Part shown: positions 35,002 to 43,568 of the stretch, piece after piece
Position numbering within the stretch: the first letter of the stretch is position 1
Layout: each line of letters starts with the position of its first letter
NCBI RefSeq assembly: GCF_002812485.1
Contig: NZ_CP025003.1
Span: 1,922,001 to 1,986,000 of the forward strand
Length of the DNA: 64,000 nucleotides
From: Dickeya fangzhongdai
GTDB lineage: Bacteria > Pseudomonadota > Gammaproteobacteria > Enterobacterales > Enterobacteriaceae
Direction of reading: 5' to 3'
Made by a program: the position numbers and the translations under genes
The notes under the pieces: generated by a model
The model's database searches: none
Seen by the model: the letters and a program-made list of their open reading frames with translations, nothing else
What the model was told of the DNA's origin: nothing

Positions 35002-36150
35002 CTACAACGCATTCTTCAGAATGGCGGTCACCACGTCCGGTGAATAGGTGTCGGCAATACCAAAGACACGGACGTTGCTCTGTACGTTTTCAACGATGCC
35101 CGGCAAAGCGGTTTCCTGGATACCCAGCTGTGGCAGACGCGTAGGAGTACCGATGGTGTTGAACCAGTCTTCCAGTGTGGCGATGCCTTGCTCGCCGGTA
35201 TCGACGCCAAATACGTTGCGGGCAAATCGTTCGAACTGCGCCGGGTTGCGGTCGATGTACCATTTCATCCAGGCCGGGACCACCACCGACAGGCCGGCGC
35301 CATGCGGTACGTTGAACAGCGCGGAAAGCGAGTGTTCGATGGCGTGGTTGGGATAGCTAAAGCCCGCTGCGCCGGAAAAGGTCAGGCCATTCAGCGCCAA
35401 GGTCGCGGCCCACGCGAACTGTGCACGGGCGTTATAGTCTGTCGCATCAGCAAGCAACGCCTCGGTTGTCTCAATGACCGTGTTGATCAGGGATTCAACC
35501 AGCCGTGATTGCAGCTTGGGATGCACCGTCGCGGTGAAATAAACCTCGATCAAATGAGCGATGACATCCGAAGCGGAATACACCAGATAGTCACGAGGTA
35601 CGTCCTGCATCAGCACTGGGTTGACGATGGATACCTTGGGGAACAGCGCGGGCGACGAGATAAAGAACTTCTCTTTGGTTTCGTCATTGGTGACCACCGC
35701 GCCCGGGTTCATTTCGCTGCCGGTCGCGGCCAGCGTCAGAATGGCGAACAGCGGCAGCGCCGACTCGACGGGGGCTTTGCCGGTAAACAAGTCCCAGACA
35801 TCGCCGTCGTAGCGGACGCCGGCCGCGATCGCCTTGACGCTGTCGAGCACCGATCCGCCGCCGACGCTCAGAATGGCGTCGACCTGATGCGCTTTTGCCA
35901 GGTCAATCCCTTCCCGCACCTTCGAGATAACCGGGTTACTGACGATACCGCCGCATTCGATCAGTTCGATGCCTTGCCCGGAGAGACTCTGGCTGACGGT
36001 GTTGAAAAGACCGTTGCGTTTGATGCGCTCACTGCCGTAGCAGAGCAGCACTTTTTTAATGCCATGATCGGTCAGATGCTGACCAATCTGTTGTTCCTTG
36101 CCGACGCCGAATTCGATTTGGGTCGGGTTAAAGAAAGTGAAGTTTTCCAT
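35002..36150 (-). CDS. Iron-containing alcohol dehydrogenase (YqhD/BDH type)
   Basis: 382 residues from the ATG at 36150 (MENFTFFNPTQIEFG), with AAAGGATG upstream; 34 extra codons are open but unlikely. Group III alcohol dehydrogenase: nucleotide-binding GGGSVLDSVKAIA (about residues 96-108), LAATGSEMN, and metal-binding His/Asp residues in SASDVIAHLIE, NHAIEHSLSALF and VPHGAGLSVV. The YqhD-like motifs suggest an NADPH-dependent aldehyde reductase. The gene is divergent from an AraC-family regulator, as yqhD is from yqhC in E. coli, where the pair responds to toxic aldehydes. Equivalence is inferred. Confidence 0.88.
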   Translation of the reverse strand: MENFTFFNPTQIEFGVGKEQQIGQHLTDHGIKKVLLCYGSERIKRNGLFNTVSQSLSGQGIELIECGGIVSNPVISKVREGIDLAKAHQVDAILSVGGGSVLDSVKAIAAGVRYDGDVWDLFTGKAPVESALPLFAILTLAATGSEMNPGAVVTNDETKEKFFISSPALFPKVSIVNPVLMQDVPRDYLVYSASDVIAHLIEVYFTATVHPKLQSRLVESLINTVIETTEALLADATDYNARAQFAWAATLALNGLTFSGAAGFSYPNHAIEHSLSALFNVPHGAGLSVVVPAWMKWYIDRNPAQFERFARNVFGVDTGEQGIATLEDWFNTIGTPTRLPQLGIQETALPGIVENVQSNVRVFGIADTYSPDVVTAILKNAL

Positions 36151-36200
36151 ATTTACATCCTTTGAATCTGTCTGGTTGCTCATTTTGTCGCCGGACACAG

Positions 36201-36266
36201 GCTGAGGGATGAGCGGACTGAATCGACATATATCGGAACGGAGCGAAAACACGTGCTGAGGGATGA
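36201..36266. promoter_or_regulatory. Direct repeats in the divergent adh/araC promoter region
   Basis: GCTGAGGGATGAGCGG at 36201-36216 recurs as GCTGAGGGATGACCGG at 36255-36270, 54 bp apart, 15 of 16 bases identical. They sit between the divergent dehydrogenase and AraC-regulator genes. AraC proteins bind direct repeats, so these are candidate sites, although spacing is wider than usual for one dimer. Confidence 0.4.
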
Positions 36267-36443
36267 CCGGGATTACGCTGACCGCTTAACGTTCTTGCAG
36301 GATGCATTTTTCGTGATCTTGTCAGCCCATCGATAGACAGATACTCCGCATTTATTGCCTGATCCTCCAACTGCCGGGATTGTCGATTGGCTCTATCGTG
36401 TCGTGAGGATATGCTGCGAAAAGGCACTGACTGGAGACGTGGT

Positions 36444-37454
36444 ATGCCGAATCAGGAACAACAGATAAGACGACACGACGTCGACGCGGTCGGCGTGACG
36501 AGTGAGGCGATGGCGGAGGTTATCGGGCGATGGACCTCCGCTCAGACGGACTGTACCACCCCGATTCCGAGCCTGACGCTCTTTCGACGTGAAGCTCCGA
36601 TGCCGCCGACCACCTGTTTGGTCGAGCCCAGCATTATCCTCGTGGTTCAGGGCGAAAAACAAATGCTGGTGGGCGGCGAAGCCTACTCTTATAACACCCG
36701 GCATTTCCTGATCACATCGCTGGATCTTCCGGCTAATTCGCAAGTGAACGTCGCCAGCCCGGACAAGCCCTGTCTGGGGTTGTCCATGAAGTTCGATCTT
36801 CGCATCATGGCGGAGCTGATCGCTCAGGGCGGTTTGCCGTTGCCCACGCAGCGGGCAAATGACAGAGGCATTGGTATCGGTACGGTCACGCCGGTGTTGA
36901 TTGAACCCTTCAGGCGGATGCTGGATTTGCTTGATGAGCCCGGCTCGATCCCGGTGCTCGCACCGCTTATCGAGCGGGAAATCCACTATCGCCTGCTGAT
37001 GAGCGATCAGGCCGCGCGGCTGTGGCAAATCGCGTCGGTAGGAAGCCAGGGACACCGGGTCTCCCGGGCTATCGACTGGCTGAAACTCAATTACACCGCA
37101 ACGCTCCGGATTGATGAGCTTGCGGCCTATGTGCAGATGAGCACATCCAGCCTGCATCATTACTTTCGGCAACTGACTGCCATGAGCCCCTTGCAGTATC
37201 AAAAGTGGCTGCGGTTGAATGAAGCCCGGCGCCTGATGCTGAACGAGGATTTGGATGCGGCCAGCGCGGCCTTCGACGTCGGCTATGAGAGCCCGTCGCA
37301 ATTCAGCCGTGAGTACACGCGCCTTTTCGGGGCGCCGCCCAAGCGTGACATAGACGGATTACGGCGCAAGGCGGATAGTGGGGGAGGCGACTCTCACCCC
37401 GGAGAGCCGGATAAGCCGCAAAAACCAGCGGGGATGGTTTCCCTTTCCGATTAA
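36444..37454 (+). CDS. AraC-family regulator (YqhC-like)
   Basis: 336 residues from the ATG at 36444, with GGAGAC 7 nt upstream. AraC_N effector domain (about residues 40-190) with LVEPSIILVVQGEKQMLVGG, then two helix-turn-helix units (about 225-320): IDELAAYVQMSTSSLHHYFR and AASAAFDVGYESPSQFSREY. The C-terminal tail (RRKADSGGGDSHPGEPDK) is charged and unstructured. By position and domain type it is likely to activate the divergent dehydrogenase/hydrolase pair in response to an aldehyde or other electrophile. Confidence 0.87.
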   Translation: MPNQEQQIRRHDVDAVGVTSEAMAEVIGRWTSAQTDCTTPIPSLTLFRREAPMPPTTCLVEPSIILVVQGEKQMLVGGEAYSYNTRHFLITSLDLPANSQVNVASPDKPCLGLSMKFDLRIMAELIAQGGLPLPTQRANDRGIGIGTVTPVLIEPFRRMLDLLDEPGSIPVLAPLIEREIHYRLLMSDQAARLWQIASVGSQGHRVSRAIDWLKLNYTATLRIDELAAYVQMSTSSLHHYFRQLTAMSPLQYQKWLRLNEARRLMLNEDLDAASAAFDVGYESPSQFSREYTRLFGAPPKRDIDGLRRKADSGGGDSHPGEPDKPQKPAGMVSLSD

Positions 37455-37500
37455 TCAGCGTTATTGTTTTGGTCATCCAATGCCTGTTTCAGGAATCACG

Positions 37501-37929
37501 ATGATGAATGATTCGTTCACTATCGACGAAGAGCATGTGCGGTTTACTACCCCCGATATCGCCTTGTCGATAGGATACCGCGCCATTGCCCGCCAGTTTT
37601 TCCGCCGCAAAATCCCGTCGCCTTATGAAGTGGAAATGGCGATCGCCACCATTGAAGACCAACTGCAGGCGACACCGGCGCTACGTCAGGTGGCGCAACA
37701 TATTGCTTCTGCCGACAGTTATCTTAAAGAGATAGCCCGCAGCGCCGGCAGCCACGACATGCTGACTCAGCAACAAATCGAGAACGTGTTCAACCGGGTG
37801 GCGGATGTCATTTCCGGCAGCCCCTTTCACGACGGCGAATTCCCGGATGACACGGGCTTTATCAGCTATCTGGTCATTGTGCGCGAGCTATCGCATCATC
37901 TTAATATTCAGCAGATAACGTTGTTATAA
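37501..37929 (+). CDS. Conserved small protein of unknown function
   Basis: 142 residues from the ATG at 37501, with AGGA 7 nt upstream; a second ATG follows directly. Acidic at the start, then IALSIGYRAIARQFFRRK and EVEMAIATIEDQLQATPALR, predicted all-helical with no signal or membrane span. Codon use looks genuine and the ending LNIQQITLL is clean. I do not recognise the family. It lies 46 bp downstream of the AraC regulator on the same strand and before tRNA-Asn; it may be co-transcribed with the regulator by chance. Confidence 0.65.
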   Translation: MMNDSFTIDEEHVRFTTPDIALSIGYRAIARQFFRRKIPSPYEVEMAIATIEDQLQATPALRQVAQHIASADSYLKEIARSAGSHDMLTQQQIENVFNRVADVISGSPFHDGEFPDDTGFISYLVIVRELSHHLNIQQITLL

Positions 37930-38107
37930 CGAGGCTACTCGTGAGCGGTATTCCTGCTCAATGTTTTATTTAGTATCAATAATAGGCAGCGCGCATTCCT
38001 CTTTACTGTTGGTATAAGCGCATTGCAAACAGAGATACCAATAAGAGTAATGGCTACAGGGTGTTTTTACTGGGCGGGTATAGATGAGAAGGGGAGTGAG
38101 TGTCTGA
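37930..38107. other. Non-coding stretch with an imperfect inverted repeat
   Basis: TTGGTAT (38009-38015) pairs with ATACCAA (38035-38041), and the flanking CTCTT (37999-38003) with AAGAG (38043-38047), giving a bulged stem. It may end the upstream transcript. Nothing else is visible. Confidence 0.3.
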
Positions 38108-38143
38108 AAAGCAAAAAGCAGATGCCTTTCGACATCTGCTTTT
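38108..38143 (-). terminator. Terminator of tRNA-Asn
   Basis: Stem AAAAGCAGATG (38114-38124) with CATCTGCTTTT (38133-38143). Read leftward it is followed by UUUUUGCUUUU, a good intrinsic terminator 8 nt past the tRNA 3' end. Confidence 0.8.
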
Positions 38144-38150
38144 CTAAATC

Positions 38151-38226
38151 TGGCTCCTCTGACTGGACTCGAACCAGTGACATACGGATTAACAGTCCGC
38201 CGTTCTACCGACTGAACTACAGAGGA
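38151..38226 (-). tRNA. tRNA-Asn (GTT)
   Basis: 76 nt on the minus strand including encoded CCA. The acceptor arm TCCTCTG pairs with CAGAGGA, the T arm carries GGTTCGAGTCC and the anticodon loop CTGTTAA gives GTT, asparagine. Followed by its own terminator. Confidence 0.97.
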
Positions 38227-38335
38227 ATCGCTTGAACGGGGCGCATCTTATCCGTGGTGCCCGTAAGCTGTCAACGGGCAACATCGACATTCTGCGCTGA
38301 CTGCTTGGCTTCTGTACAATCCGTAGGATTCCGCG

Positions 38336-39127
38336 TCATTCTGATGACAAATCAGCCAGTGGATGGCTCGCTTGCCAGTGCTGCAAGCGTTCCAACGTGC
38401 TTTGGCGGTAAAAACCGCAAAAGTGTTGGTATACCGCCGGGAATCGCTCCGCCAGCAGGTCTGGCGCGCTGAAAAAATACTCGGACAACACGGCGAAGCA
38501 CTCCGCTGGATCGGTCGCGGCGTAAGGGTCCATACTGGCGGCGTCTTCGCCCACCAGCTCTATTTCCTCGCGCAGTTCCTCCATCGCGGCATGCAGCACC
38601 TGCTCCCAGCGTGCTACATCACGCAGCGGCATGGAAGGAACGCCAGACGGGCGTTCGTTGCCGCGCATATCCAGTTTGTGCGCGACTTCGTGGATAACCA
38701 GATTGAATCCGGAAAGATCGAACGAATCCTGAATCTCCAGCCAGTTCAGTACGATCGGTCCCTGATCCCAGCTCTGACCCGATTGTACGCTGGGGCCGCT
38801 ATGCACCAGACCGAATTCATCCATCCACTCGCCATCAACCATAAAAGGTTCGGGGTGAATCAGTACGTCATGAAAGCCGTCAAGCCATTCGATACCCAGC
38901 TCCAGCACCGGGAGCGCAAACAATAGCGCGATGCGCTGCGCCATTAGCTCAGTCAGCGCCAGCCCCTGCAGCGGCACCAGGCGTTTCTGGCGCAGAAACT
39001 GCCTGGCCAGTATGACGATACGCTGGCGTTCAGTCTCAGCCAGCGGCGTTAACAGCGGGATTGACAACGCCTGCTGCCAGTCCGAAAAAGCGTCGGGGGT
39101 AGGGGATTTCCATTGCCACTTCATCAT
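38336..39127 (-). CDS. mtfA: Mlc-binding metallopeptidase MtfA
   Basis: 263 residues from the ATG at 39127 (MMKWQWK), which aligns with the E. coli start MIKWPWK. MtfA binds and inactivates the repressor Mlc, raising ptsG expression, and is itself a zinc aminopeptidase. The HEVAHKLD motif (about residues 149-156) is the zinc site, with a downstream Glu in [11 protein letters not shown]. The stretch [14 protein letters not shown] is close to E. coli. The gene lies between tRNA-Asn and tRNA-Ser, transcribed leftward. Confidence 0.95.
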   Translation of the reverse strand: MMKWQWKSPTPDAFSDWQQALSIPLLTPLAETERQRIVILARQFLRQKRLVPLQGLALTELMAQRIALLFALPVLELGIEWLDGFHDVLIHPEPFMVDGEWMDEFGLVHSGPSVQSGQSWDQGPIVLNWLEIQDSFDLSGFNLVIHEVAHKLDMRGNERPSGVPSMPLRDVARWEQVLHAAMEELREEIELVGEDAASMDPYAATDPAECFAVLSEYFFSAPDLLAERFPAVYQHFCGFYRQSTLERLQHWQASHPLADLSSE

Positions 39128-39221
39128 GGTGTTGCTCGCTAAGTCATCACTTGAATTCAAAGGCGTCGGTTTGTTCTTGTTAACATGCCATAAAACAGGG
39201 CATTATAGGCACCACTTTTAC

Positions 39222-39311
39222 GGAGAGATGCCGGAGCGGCTGAACGGACCGGTCTCGAAAACCGGAGTAGGGGCAACTCTACCGGGGGTTCAAATCCCCC
39301 TCTCTCCGCCA
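39222..39311 (+). tRNA. tRNA-Ser (CGA)
   Basis: 90 nt with encoded CCA. Acceptor GGAGAGA pairs with TCTCTCC; the long variable arm GTAGGGGCAACTCTAC is typical of tRNA-Ser; the anticodon loop TCTCGAAAA gives CGA. A frequent integration site for mobile DNA; the phage-tail genes follow it. Confidence 0.97.
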
Positions 39312-39712
39312 CTTAACCCTCTTTTAGTTCTTTGTCTTTTTCCTGTCTGAATTATCCTTTTCTTCCTGATATGTTGTTTTTCCTTTTCTCTCGCCATTAC
39401 GTATGGCACAGCCTAACACTCAATTGGGTGATGTTTCTGGCAGAAGCGTCATGAAATCACCATTTTTACATCATGAATTATCATCGTTGATGCGTTGATT
39501 TATGGTAACCGGCCTAATCTCGTGGATTGCCGTCATTTTTTAAGTTTTTATCGTTCAACAGGGATAAATATTAATAGACCAGAATTGTTATTTCTGGTTG
39601 ACGGCACAACAGTGAAAGCAAGAAGCCTAGTCATAAAGCCATTATGATCATGTTCGAAACGGTAGGTTTTCGAAAGAATCTATTTTATTTATTATCAAAG
39701 TAGGCGATTAAA
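39312..39712. promoter_or_regulatory. AT-rich gap before the phage-tail module with two dyads
   Basis: No gene is seen. Two perfect 7-bp dyads stand out: ACCAGAA-N7-TTCTGGT at 39578-39598 and TTCGAAA-N8-TTTCGAA at 39653-39674, the second only 39 bp before the tail gene. They look like operator sites. No copy of the tRNA-Ser 3' end is seen further right, so no att pair is evident. Confidence 0.4.
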
Positions 39713-40060
39713 ATGACTGAAGAAGATATCTATCCATTGTTGGGTAAATTGGCTAATGGTCGTGTTTATGCGTATGCCGTACCGTGTTGCGATTATCATG
39801 CACCTCATCAGAAATGTCCGTTTATCCTTTTCTCATTGATCCAGGAGAATAATTACAATACCTCGCAACAGCTGAGCAGCCAGAAAGTCACCGTCACGGC
39901 AGATTGCTATGCTCATACGGTAGCCGAAGCTCGGGCCTTGCGTGAGCAGGTCGGAATGGCCCTTTCAGCATTGCAACCGAATAAAACCGTCGAATATAAC
40001 GACTTCGATGTGGAATACGAAAAGTTCCGTATGACACTGGAGGTTGATATTTCTCGCTAA
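39713..40060 (+). CDS. Phage tail completion-like protein (DUF3168-like)
   Basis: 115 residues. It opens MTEEDIYPLLGKLANGRVYAYAVP and continues CPFILFSLIQENNY, then VTVTADCYAHTVAEARALREQVGMAL, the pattern of the DUF3168 tail-completion family: a short helix, a GRVY turn, strands, then a helix with AxARAL. In complete phages such proteins cap the tail tube next to the head. Here no other morphogenesis genes accompany it except the fibre gene 104 bp downstream. Composition is AT-rich relative to the chromosome. The ribosome site is weak (TAGGCG). Confidence 0.6.
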   Translation: MTEEDIYPLLGKLANGRVYAYAVPCCDYHAPHQKCPFILFSLIQENNYNTSQQLSSQKVTVTADCYAHTVAEARALREQVGMALSALQPNKTVEYNDFDVEYEKFRMTLEVDISR

Positions 40061-40164
40061 CTATTTCCTCAGCGAGTGAATTTAATTTCCATCCTGGGTT
40101 AACTTCCATCCTGACATTGTGCTGGGCAGGTTTTTACTGTTTTATGGAATAAAGGACATAATTT

Positions 40165-42366
40165 ATGTGGTATAAATCAGGTAGCTTATCTTTATTTTCT
40201 GGTAGTAAGGTTGTTCTGGGGAATAATACGATTTGGACAGATAAGAATAATGGCGTTATTGCCGGCGGCATGTTGCTGATTTTTGCTGATTGCAGCATTA
40301 AAATTTATGAAATTGCCTCAGTGGTATCGGATACTGAGCTGGTGTTGGTCAGCGAATATAGTGGTTGTACGGCAAATGGCGTGCACTACGCGATTCCGGC
40401 ATTTGGCAGCAGTGACACGTTTGATCACGCCGCCTATGTGGCGCAGGTTGCGGCGATGCTGGCAGGTTATCAATCCCAGTTGACGCAGTGGAAACAGGTG
40501 CTGACCGAGCGCGGTCAGGTGACCCTGACGGACAGCAATGGTCAGAACGTGGTGGTGAAAACGCTGCCGGATTTGACCGACGCCGTCAGCCGGATGATGG
40601 ATAAAACCCTCAATGGTGCGGATATCCCGGATAAAGCCCAGTTTGTCGCTAATCTTGGATTGAGCGATGTGGTGCATAAGTCCGACCTTGCTAATCATAC
40701 CCATACTGCCTCGCAAATTACCGACTTCACCGACGCGGTGCGCAAGGTACTTGTGGCGACGCTGGCGGCTGGCCGGGGTGTTTCTCTGGCATATGACAAC
40801 AGAAACAACCAACTGACCATCAACGCAACCGGGACGGGAAGCGATTCGGGCCAGGGGGGAAGAGGCTATACCGTGTCGAACCAACAAGGCGCGACCACGG
40901 GACAAGTTTTCTCATTCCCGATATCTACAGATAGCCAATGGGATTACAGTGCTGAAGCTTATGCGCTAAAAGAAGAAGCTGGCTTGAGTAATCAGACGGT
41001 GGTACTGGAAAGCTTTGATGCAACCAGTCGTAATGATTATCAGCAAACATCAGCGTTGGTCTGGGACGGTACGGTGAAACCCTACTCGGGTGAGACTTAT
41101 GCTGTCGCTGCCGACGGTGATTACTATTCCCGTGAAATCAAGGCTGACGGTAAGAGTATTCAGATTTCTTCCATCAGCTATGCTACTCCGGTGATGGCAG
41201 CCAATACCTCCGCTGACGGGTATGTTGCCTCGGCATCCAGTGTCTATGATACCAGTGTATTTGCCTGGATGGCTTTTAACCGCAAGGTCGGGGGATATTA
41301 TGACAATAACAAAGCGTGGTTTTCGGCCAAAAATAATTGGCCTGCCTGGCTGCGGATTGATTTTCCTCAGCCATACGCTGTAACCGAATATGAGATCGGC
41401 GTGCGAAATGATGGCTATCCATCAAACCCGGCGCATGATTCAGCACGCCCTACCAATTTTTCATTGCAGGGATCGAATGACGGTTCTACATGGACGGATC
41501 TGGATGTACAAAGCAATGTGACGTGGCAAACCCTGCCGCAGGTGAAGACATTTAAAATCGGTACGCCTGCTGCGTACAGTAAATACCGTTTATATATTAC
41601 TTCATCTGATGGTGACGGGATCATTGTAGGGATTTCGATGCTGAACCTGTATCGAACGTCAAATGTATTATTGCGTGCCGGTAATGAGTATTTTAACGTC
41701 GTCAATCATGTTCTTGTACCGGTGAATGCGCCAACCAGTAAGGGGGATTTTGCCTCTGGCTTCCGTGAGTCCGGCATAATTGATGCAAGTCAGTTGAATG
41801 GCAAGCTGCCGTTGACTGTGGTTGCACCAGAACAAACACCGATCACGACATCTTATTTGCCGTATTCGCAGATTATGGTTTCGAAGGCGCGATATAACCT
41901 AAGTTCATTCAAAAAAGTGAACGCCATTACTGCCAGCTATACCGCAAAAGGCAATGGTAAATTGCGTGGCGCGGTCAGCCACGATGGAAGAGACTGGTAT
42001 ATCTGGAATGGTACTCAGTGGGAAAATATCGGCCAGTTGACGGTGGATACATCCGGTGCAACGACTCTGTTGGCAAAAGGCATGCCACTGGATGTCATGA
42101 ATAAGATCGACAGCGTCGCCTGGTCGACCTGGATTGCGCCGAGTGCTGACGGCATTACCGATAGCGTTTTTATTGCCTATGCGTTTGATATTACTGATAC
42201 CAGTAATGATACGGCGTCGCTTGATTCGCTAAATCTGAATGTGGATTATGTCTCCGCCTGGAAAAAACAGACCGAAGCCGAAGTGGAAATTCGCTGGTAT
42301 CCCGATAAAGTGACGTTTAAAACCGTGGCGGCGGGTAACTACAAGCTGGCCTATCAACAGCCGTAA
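40165..42366 (+). CDS. Phage tail-fibre-like protein with discoidin (F5/8C) domain
   Basis: 733 residues. The N-terminus MWYKSGSLSLFSGSKVVLGN has the tail-fibre base pattern (aromatic-rich opening, then GS-VV-G-NT-W). A linker with LADVV-like repeats (FVANLGLSDVVHKSDLANHT at about 152-171) and a TDAVRKVL coiled region follow. Residues about 350-505 form an F5/8 type C domain (DNNKAWFSAKNNWPAWLRID, then SLQGSNDGSTWTDLD), a carbohydrate-binding beta-sandwich. The end (NGKLRGAVSHDGRDWYIWNG) resembles other fibre tips. It probably recognises a surface sugar. Ribosome site AAAGGA; strong terminator downstream. Frame intact over 2.2 kb, so under selection or recently acquired. Confidence 0.75.
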   Translation: MWYKSGSLSLFSGSKVVLGNNTIWTDKNNGVIAGGMLLIFADCSIKIYEIASVVSDTELVLVSEYSGCTANGVHYAIPAFGSSDTFDHAAYVAQVAAMLAGYQSQLTQWKQVLTERGQVTLTDSNGQNVVVKTLPDLTDAVSRMMDKTLNGADIPDKAQFVANLGLSDVVHKSDLANHTHTASQITDFTDAVRKVLVATLAAGRGVSLAYDNRNNQLTINATGTGSDSGQGGRGYTVSNQQGATTGQVFSFPISTDSQWDYSAEAYALKEEAGLSNQTVVLESFDATSRNDYQQTSALVWDGTVKPYSGETYAVAADGDYYSREIKADGKSIQISSISYATPVMAANTSADGYVASASSVYDTSVFAWMAFNRKVGGYYDNNKAWFSAKNNWPAWLRIDFPQPYAVTEYEIGVRNDGYPSNPAHDSARPTNFSLQGSNDGSTWTDLDVQSNVTWQTLPQVKTFKIGTPAAYSKYRLYITSSDGDGIIVGISMLNLYRTSNVLLRAGNEYFNVVNHVLVPVNAPTSKGDFASGFRESGIIDASQLNGKLPLTVVAPEQTPITTSYLPYSQIMVSKARYNLSSFKKVNAITASYTAKGNGKLRGAVSHDGRDWYIWNGTQWENIGQLTVDTSGATTLLAKGMPLDVMNKIDSVAWSTWIAPSADGITDSVFIAYAFDITDTSNDTASLDSLNLNVDYVSAWKKQTEAEVEIRWYPDKVTFKTVAAGNYKLAYQQP

Positions 42367-42394
42367 TACCTGACTGTATCCCTAAATAACACGG

Positions 42395-42422
42395 GCGGAC
42401 TGATATTCTCAGTCCGCTTTTT
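42395..42422 (+). terminator. Intrinsic terminator after the tail-fibre gene
   Basis: Stem GCGGACTGA (42395-42403) and TCAGTCCGC (42409-42417) with a 5-nt loop, then TTTTT. A clear Rho-independent terminator 29 nt past the stop. Confidence 0.9.
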
Positions 42423-42522
42423 CATCTGTATGAAAAACCTTACCCACAGCTATCAGAAACTGACATTCAACCGATTATGCTGGCGTATCTAACCCGATTA
42501 CTGGCCGCAAGGGAGGTTACCA

Positions 42523-42690
42523 ATGGGTTTCTGGCGTATTCTGTTCACCATTATTCTGCCGCCGTTTGGGGTTTTGTTGGGCAAAGGTCTTGGCTGGGCA
42601 TTCCTGTTGAATGTCGTGCTGACGTTGCTGGGTTACCTGCCTGGCCTGATCCATGCGTTCTGGATTCAAACGCGCCCTGAACGGCATTAG
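42523..42690 (+). CDS. YqaE/Pmp3-type small membrane protein
   Basis: 55 residues from an ATG with GGGAGG 6 nt upstream. The UPF0057/Pmp3 pattern is clear: two membrane spans, IILPPFGVLLGKGLGWAFLL and VVLTLLGYLPGLIHAFWI, with the PPFGVLL and GYLPGLIHAFW hallmarks. These proteins are linked to membrane potential and stress in bacteria and yeast. Two 32-bp-separated features, the tail-gene terminator upstream and a leftward terminator downstream, make it a single-gene unit. Confidence 0.88.
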   Translation: MGFWRILFTIILPPFGVLLGKGLGWAFLLNVVLTLLGYLPGLIHAFWIQTRPERH

Positions 42691-42710
42691 CCGGGAAAGA
42701 ATGGCGATAA

Positions 42711-42736
42711 ATAAAAATGCCCGGGAAACCGGGCAT
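42711..42736 (-). terminator. Terminator of the WrbA-like gene
   Basis: Stem ATGCCCGG (42717-42724) and CCGGGCAT (42729-42736). In the leftward direction it is followed by UUUUUAU, 26 nt past the stop of the flavoprotein gene. The rightward YqaE-type gene ends 20 bp before it and may share the stem. Confidence 0.85.
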
Positions 42737-42761
42737 GTGAATTTCAGAGGGTATAGCGTGA

Positions 42762-43316
42762 TTAACCGTGCAGGCGACGGGTAATTTCAGCAACGCGCGC
42801 GCCGTAGAGTTTGGCGGTTTCCAGATCGCCAGCCGGAATGGCATCGGCGCCGGCGTCGGACGGAGACTGAATCAGCGCACCGCCGGAACCACCGAGGTTG
42901 TTGGCGTCGTTGCGGGTGGAAGCCAGCGCGTTAGCCGGCAGTTGACCCAGGCTGACCCAGATGCCGCCGTGCTGTGCAGCCAGCGTCTGCAGATAAATCA
43001 GCGTCACTTGTTTGTCGCCGTTCAGGCTGGCGCTGTTGACGAAGCCGCCAAACACCTTGTCCTGCCAGCCGCGGGTAAACCAGATTTTTGAGCTGGCGTC
43101 GGCGAATTTCTTGAACTGCCAGGGGGCGTTGCCCATGTAGGTCGGCGCGCCGAAGATGATGCCGTCTGCGGCGTTCAGTGTTTCCCAGTCCGCGTCGGTG
43201 ATATCGCCATTGCTGTCGATAGCGATCAGGCTGGCTTTGGCGCTTTCCGCAACCAGTTCAGCGATAAGTTTGGTGTGACCGTAGCCAGAATAGTAGACAA
43301 CTGCAATCTTGCTCAT
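42762..43316 (-). CDS. WrbA-like flavodoxin-family protein
   Basis: 184 residues, close to WrbA-type NAD(P)H:quinone oxidoreductases in size. FMN phosphate loop YYSGYGHTK (about residues 8-16), FGAPTYMGNAPWQFKKF for the isoalloxazine side, and LPANALASTRNDANNLGGSG near the C-terminus. It would reduce quinones by two electrons and protect against oxidative stress. No signal. Single gene with its own terminator and a 467-bp upstream region that ends in a degenerate repeat. Confidence 0.85.
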   Translation of the reverse strand: MSKIAVVYYSGYGHTKLIAELVAESAKASLIAIDSNGDITDADWETLNAADGIIFGAPTYMGNAPWQFKKFADASSKIWFTRGWQDKVFGGFVNSASLNGDKQVTLIYLQTLAAQHGGIWVSLGQLPANALASTRNDANNLGGSGGALIQSPSDAGADAIPAGDLETAKLYGARVAEITRRLHG

Positions 43317-43568
43317 AGCATTTCCTCAAGTATGGCCAGATAAAAACAGAACTTAAAAACGATAAATTCTGCTCAGGTATGGCGACATATTATCGCGTCA
43401 AATTTGCATAAACAATGAATTACCTGAAAGTGCCTAGGTTACTTTGTGGTAACCATATAACGGTAATATGATCAGGGATATTAATAGAATGCAGCGATGC
43501 CGCATCGTTTTAAAATAGATTATGAAGAATATGAATAAGTGATTCGGCTTTATATCCGTCGTACGTCA
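43317..43568. other. Promoter region of the WrbA-like gene
   Basis: AT-rich non-coding sequence upstream of the leftward flavoprotein gene. No regulator site is recognisable to me. Confidence 0.3.

Noticed and set aside
39222..42522. att sites flanking the phage-tail module
   Set aside because: No copy of the tRNA-Ser 3' end is visible downstream and no integrase is present.
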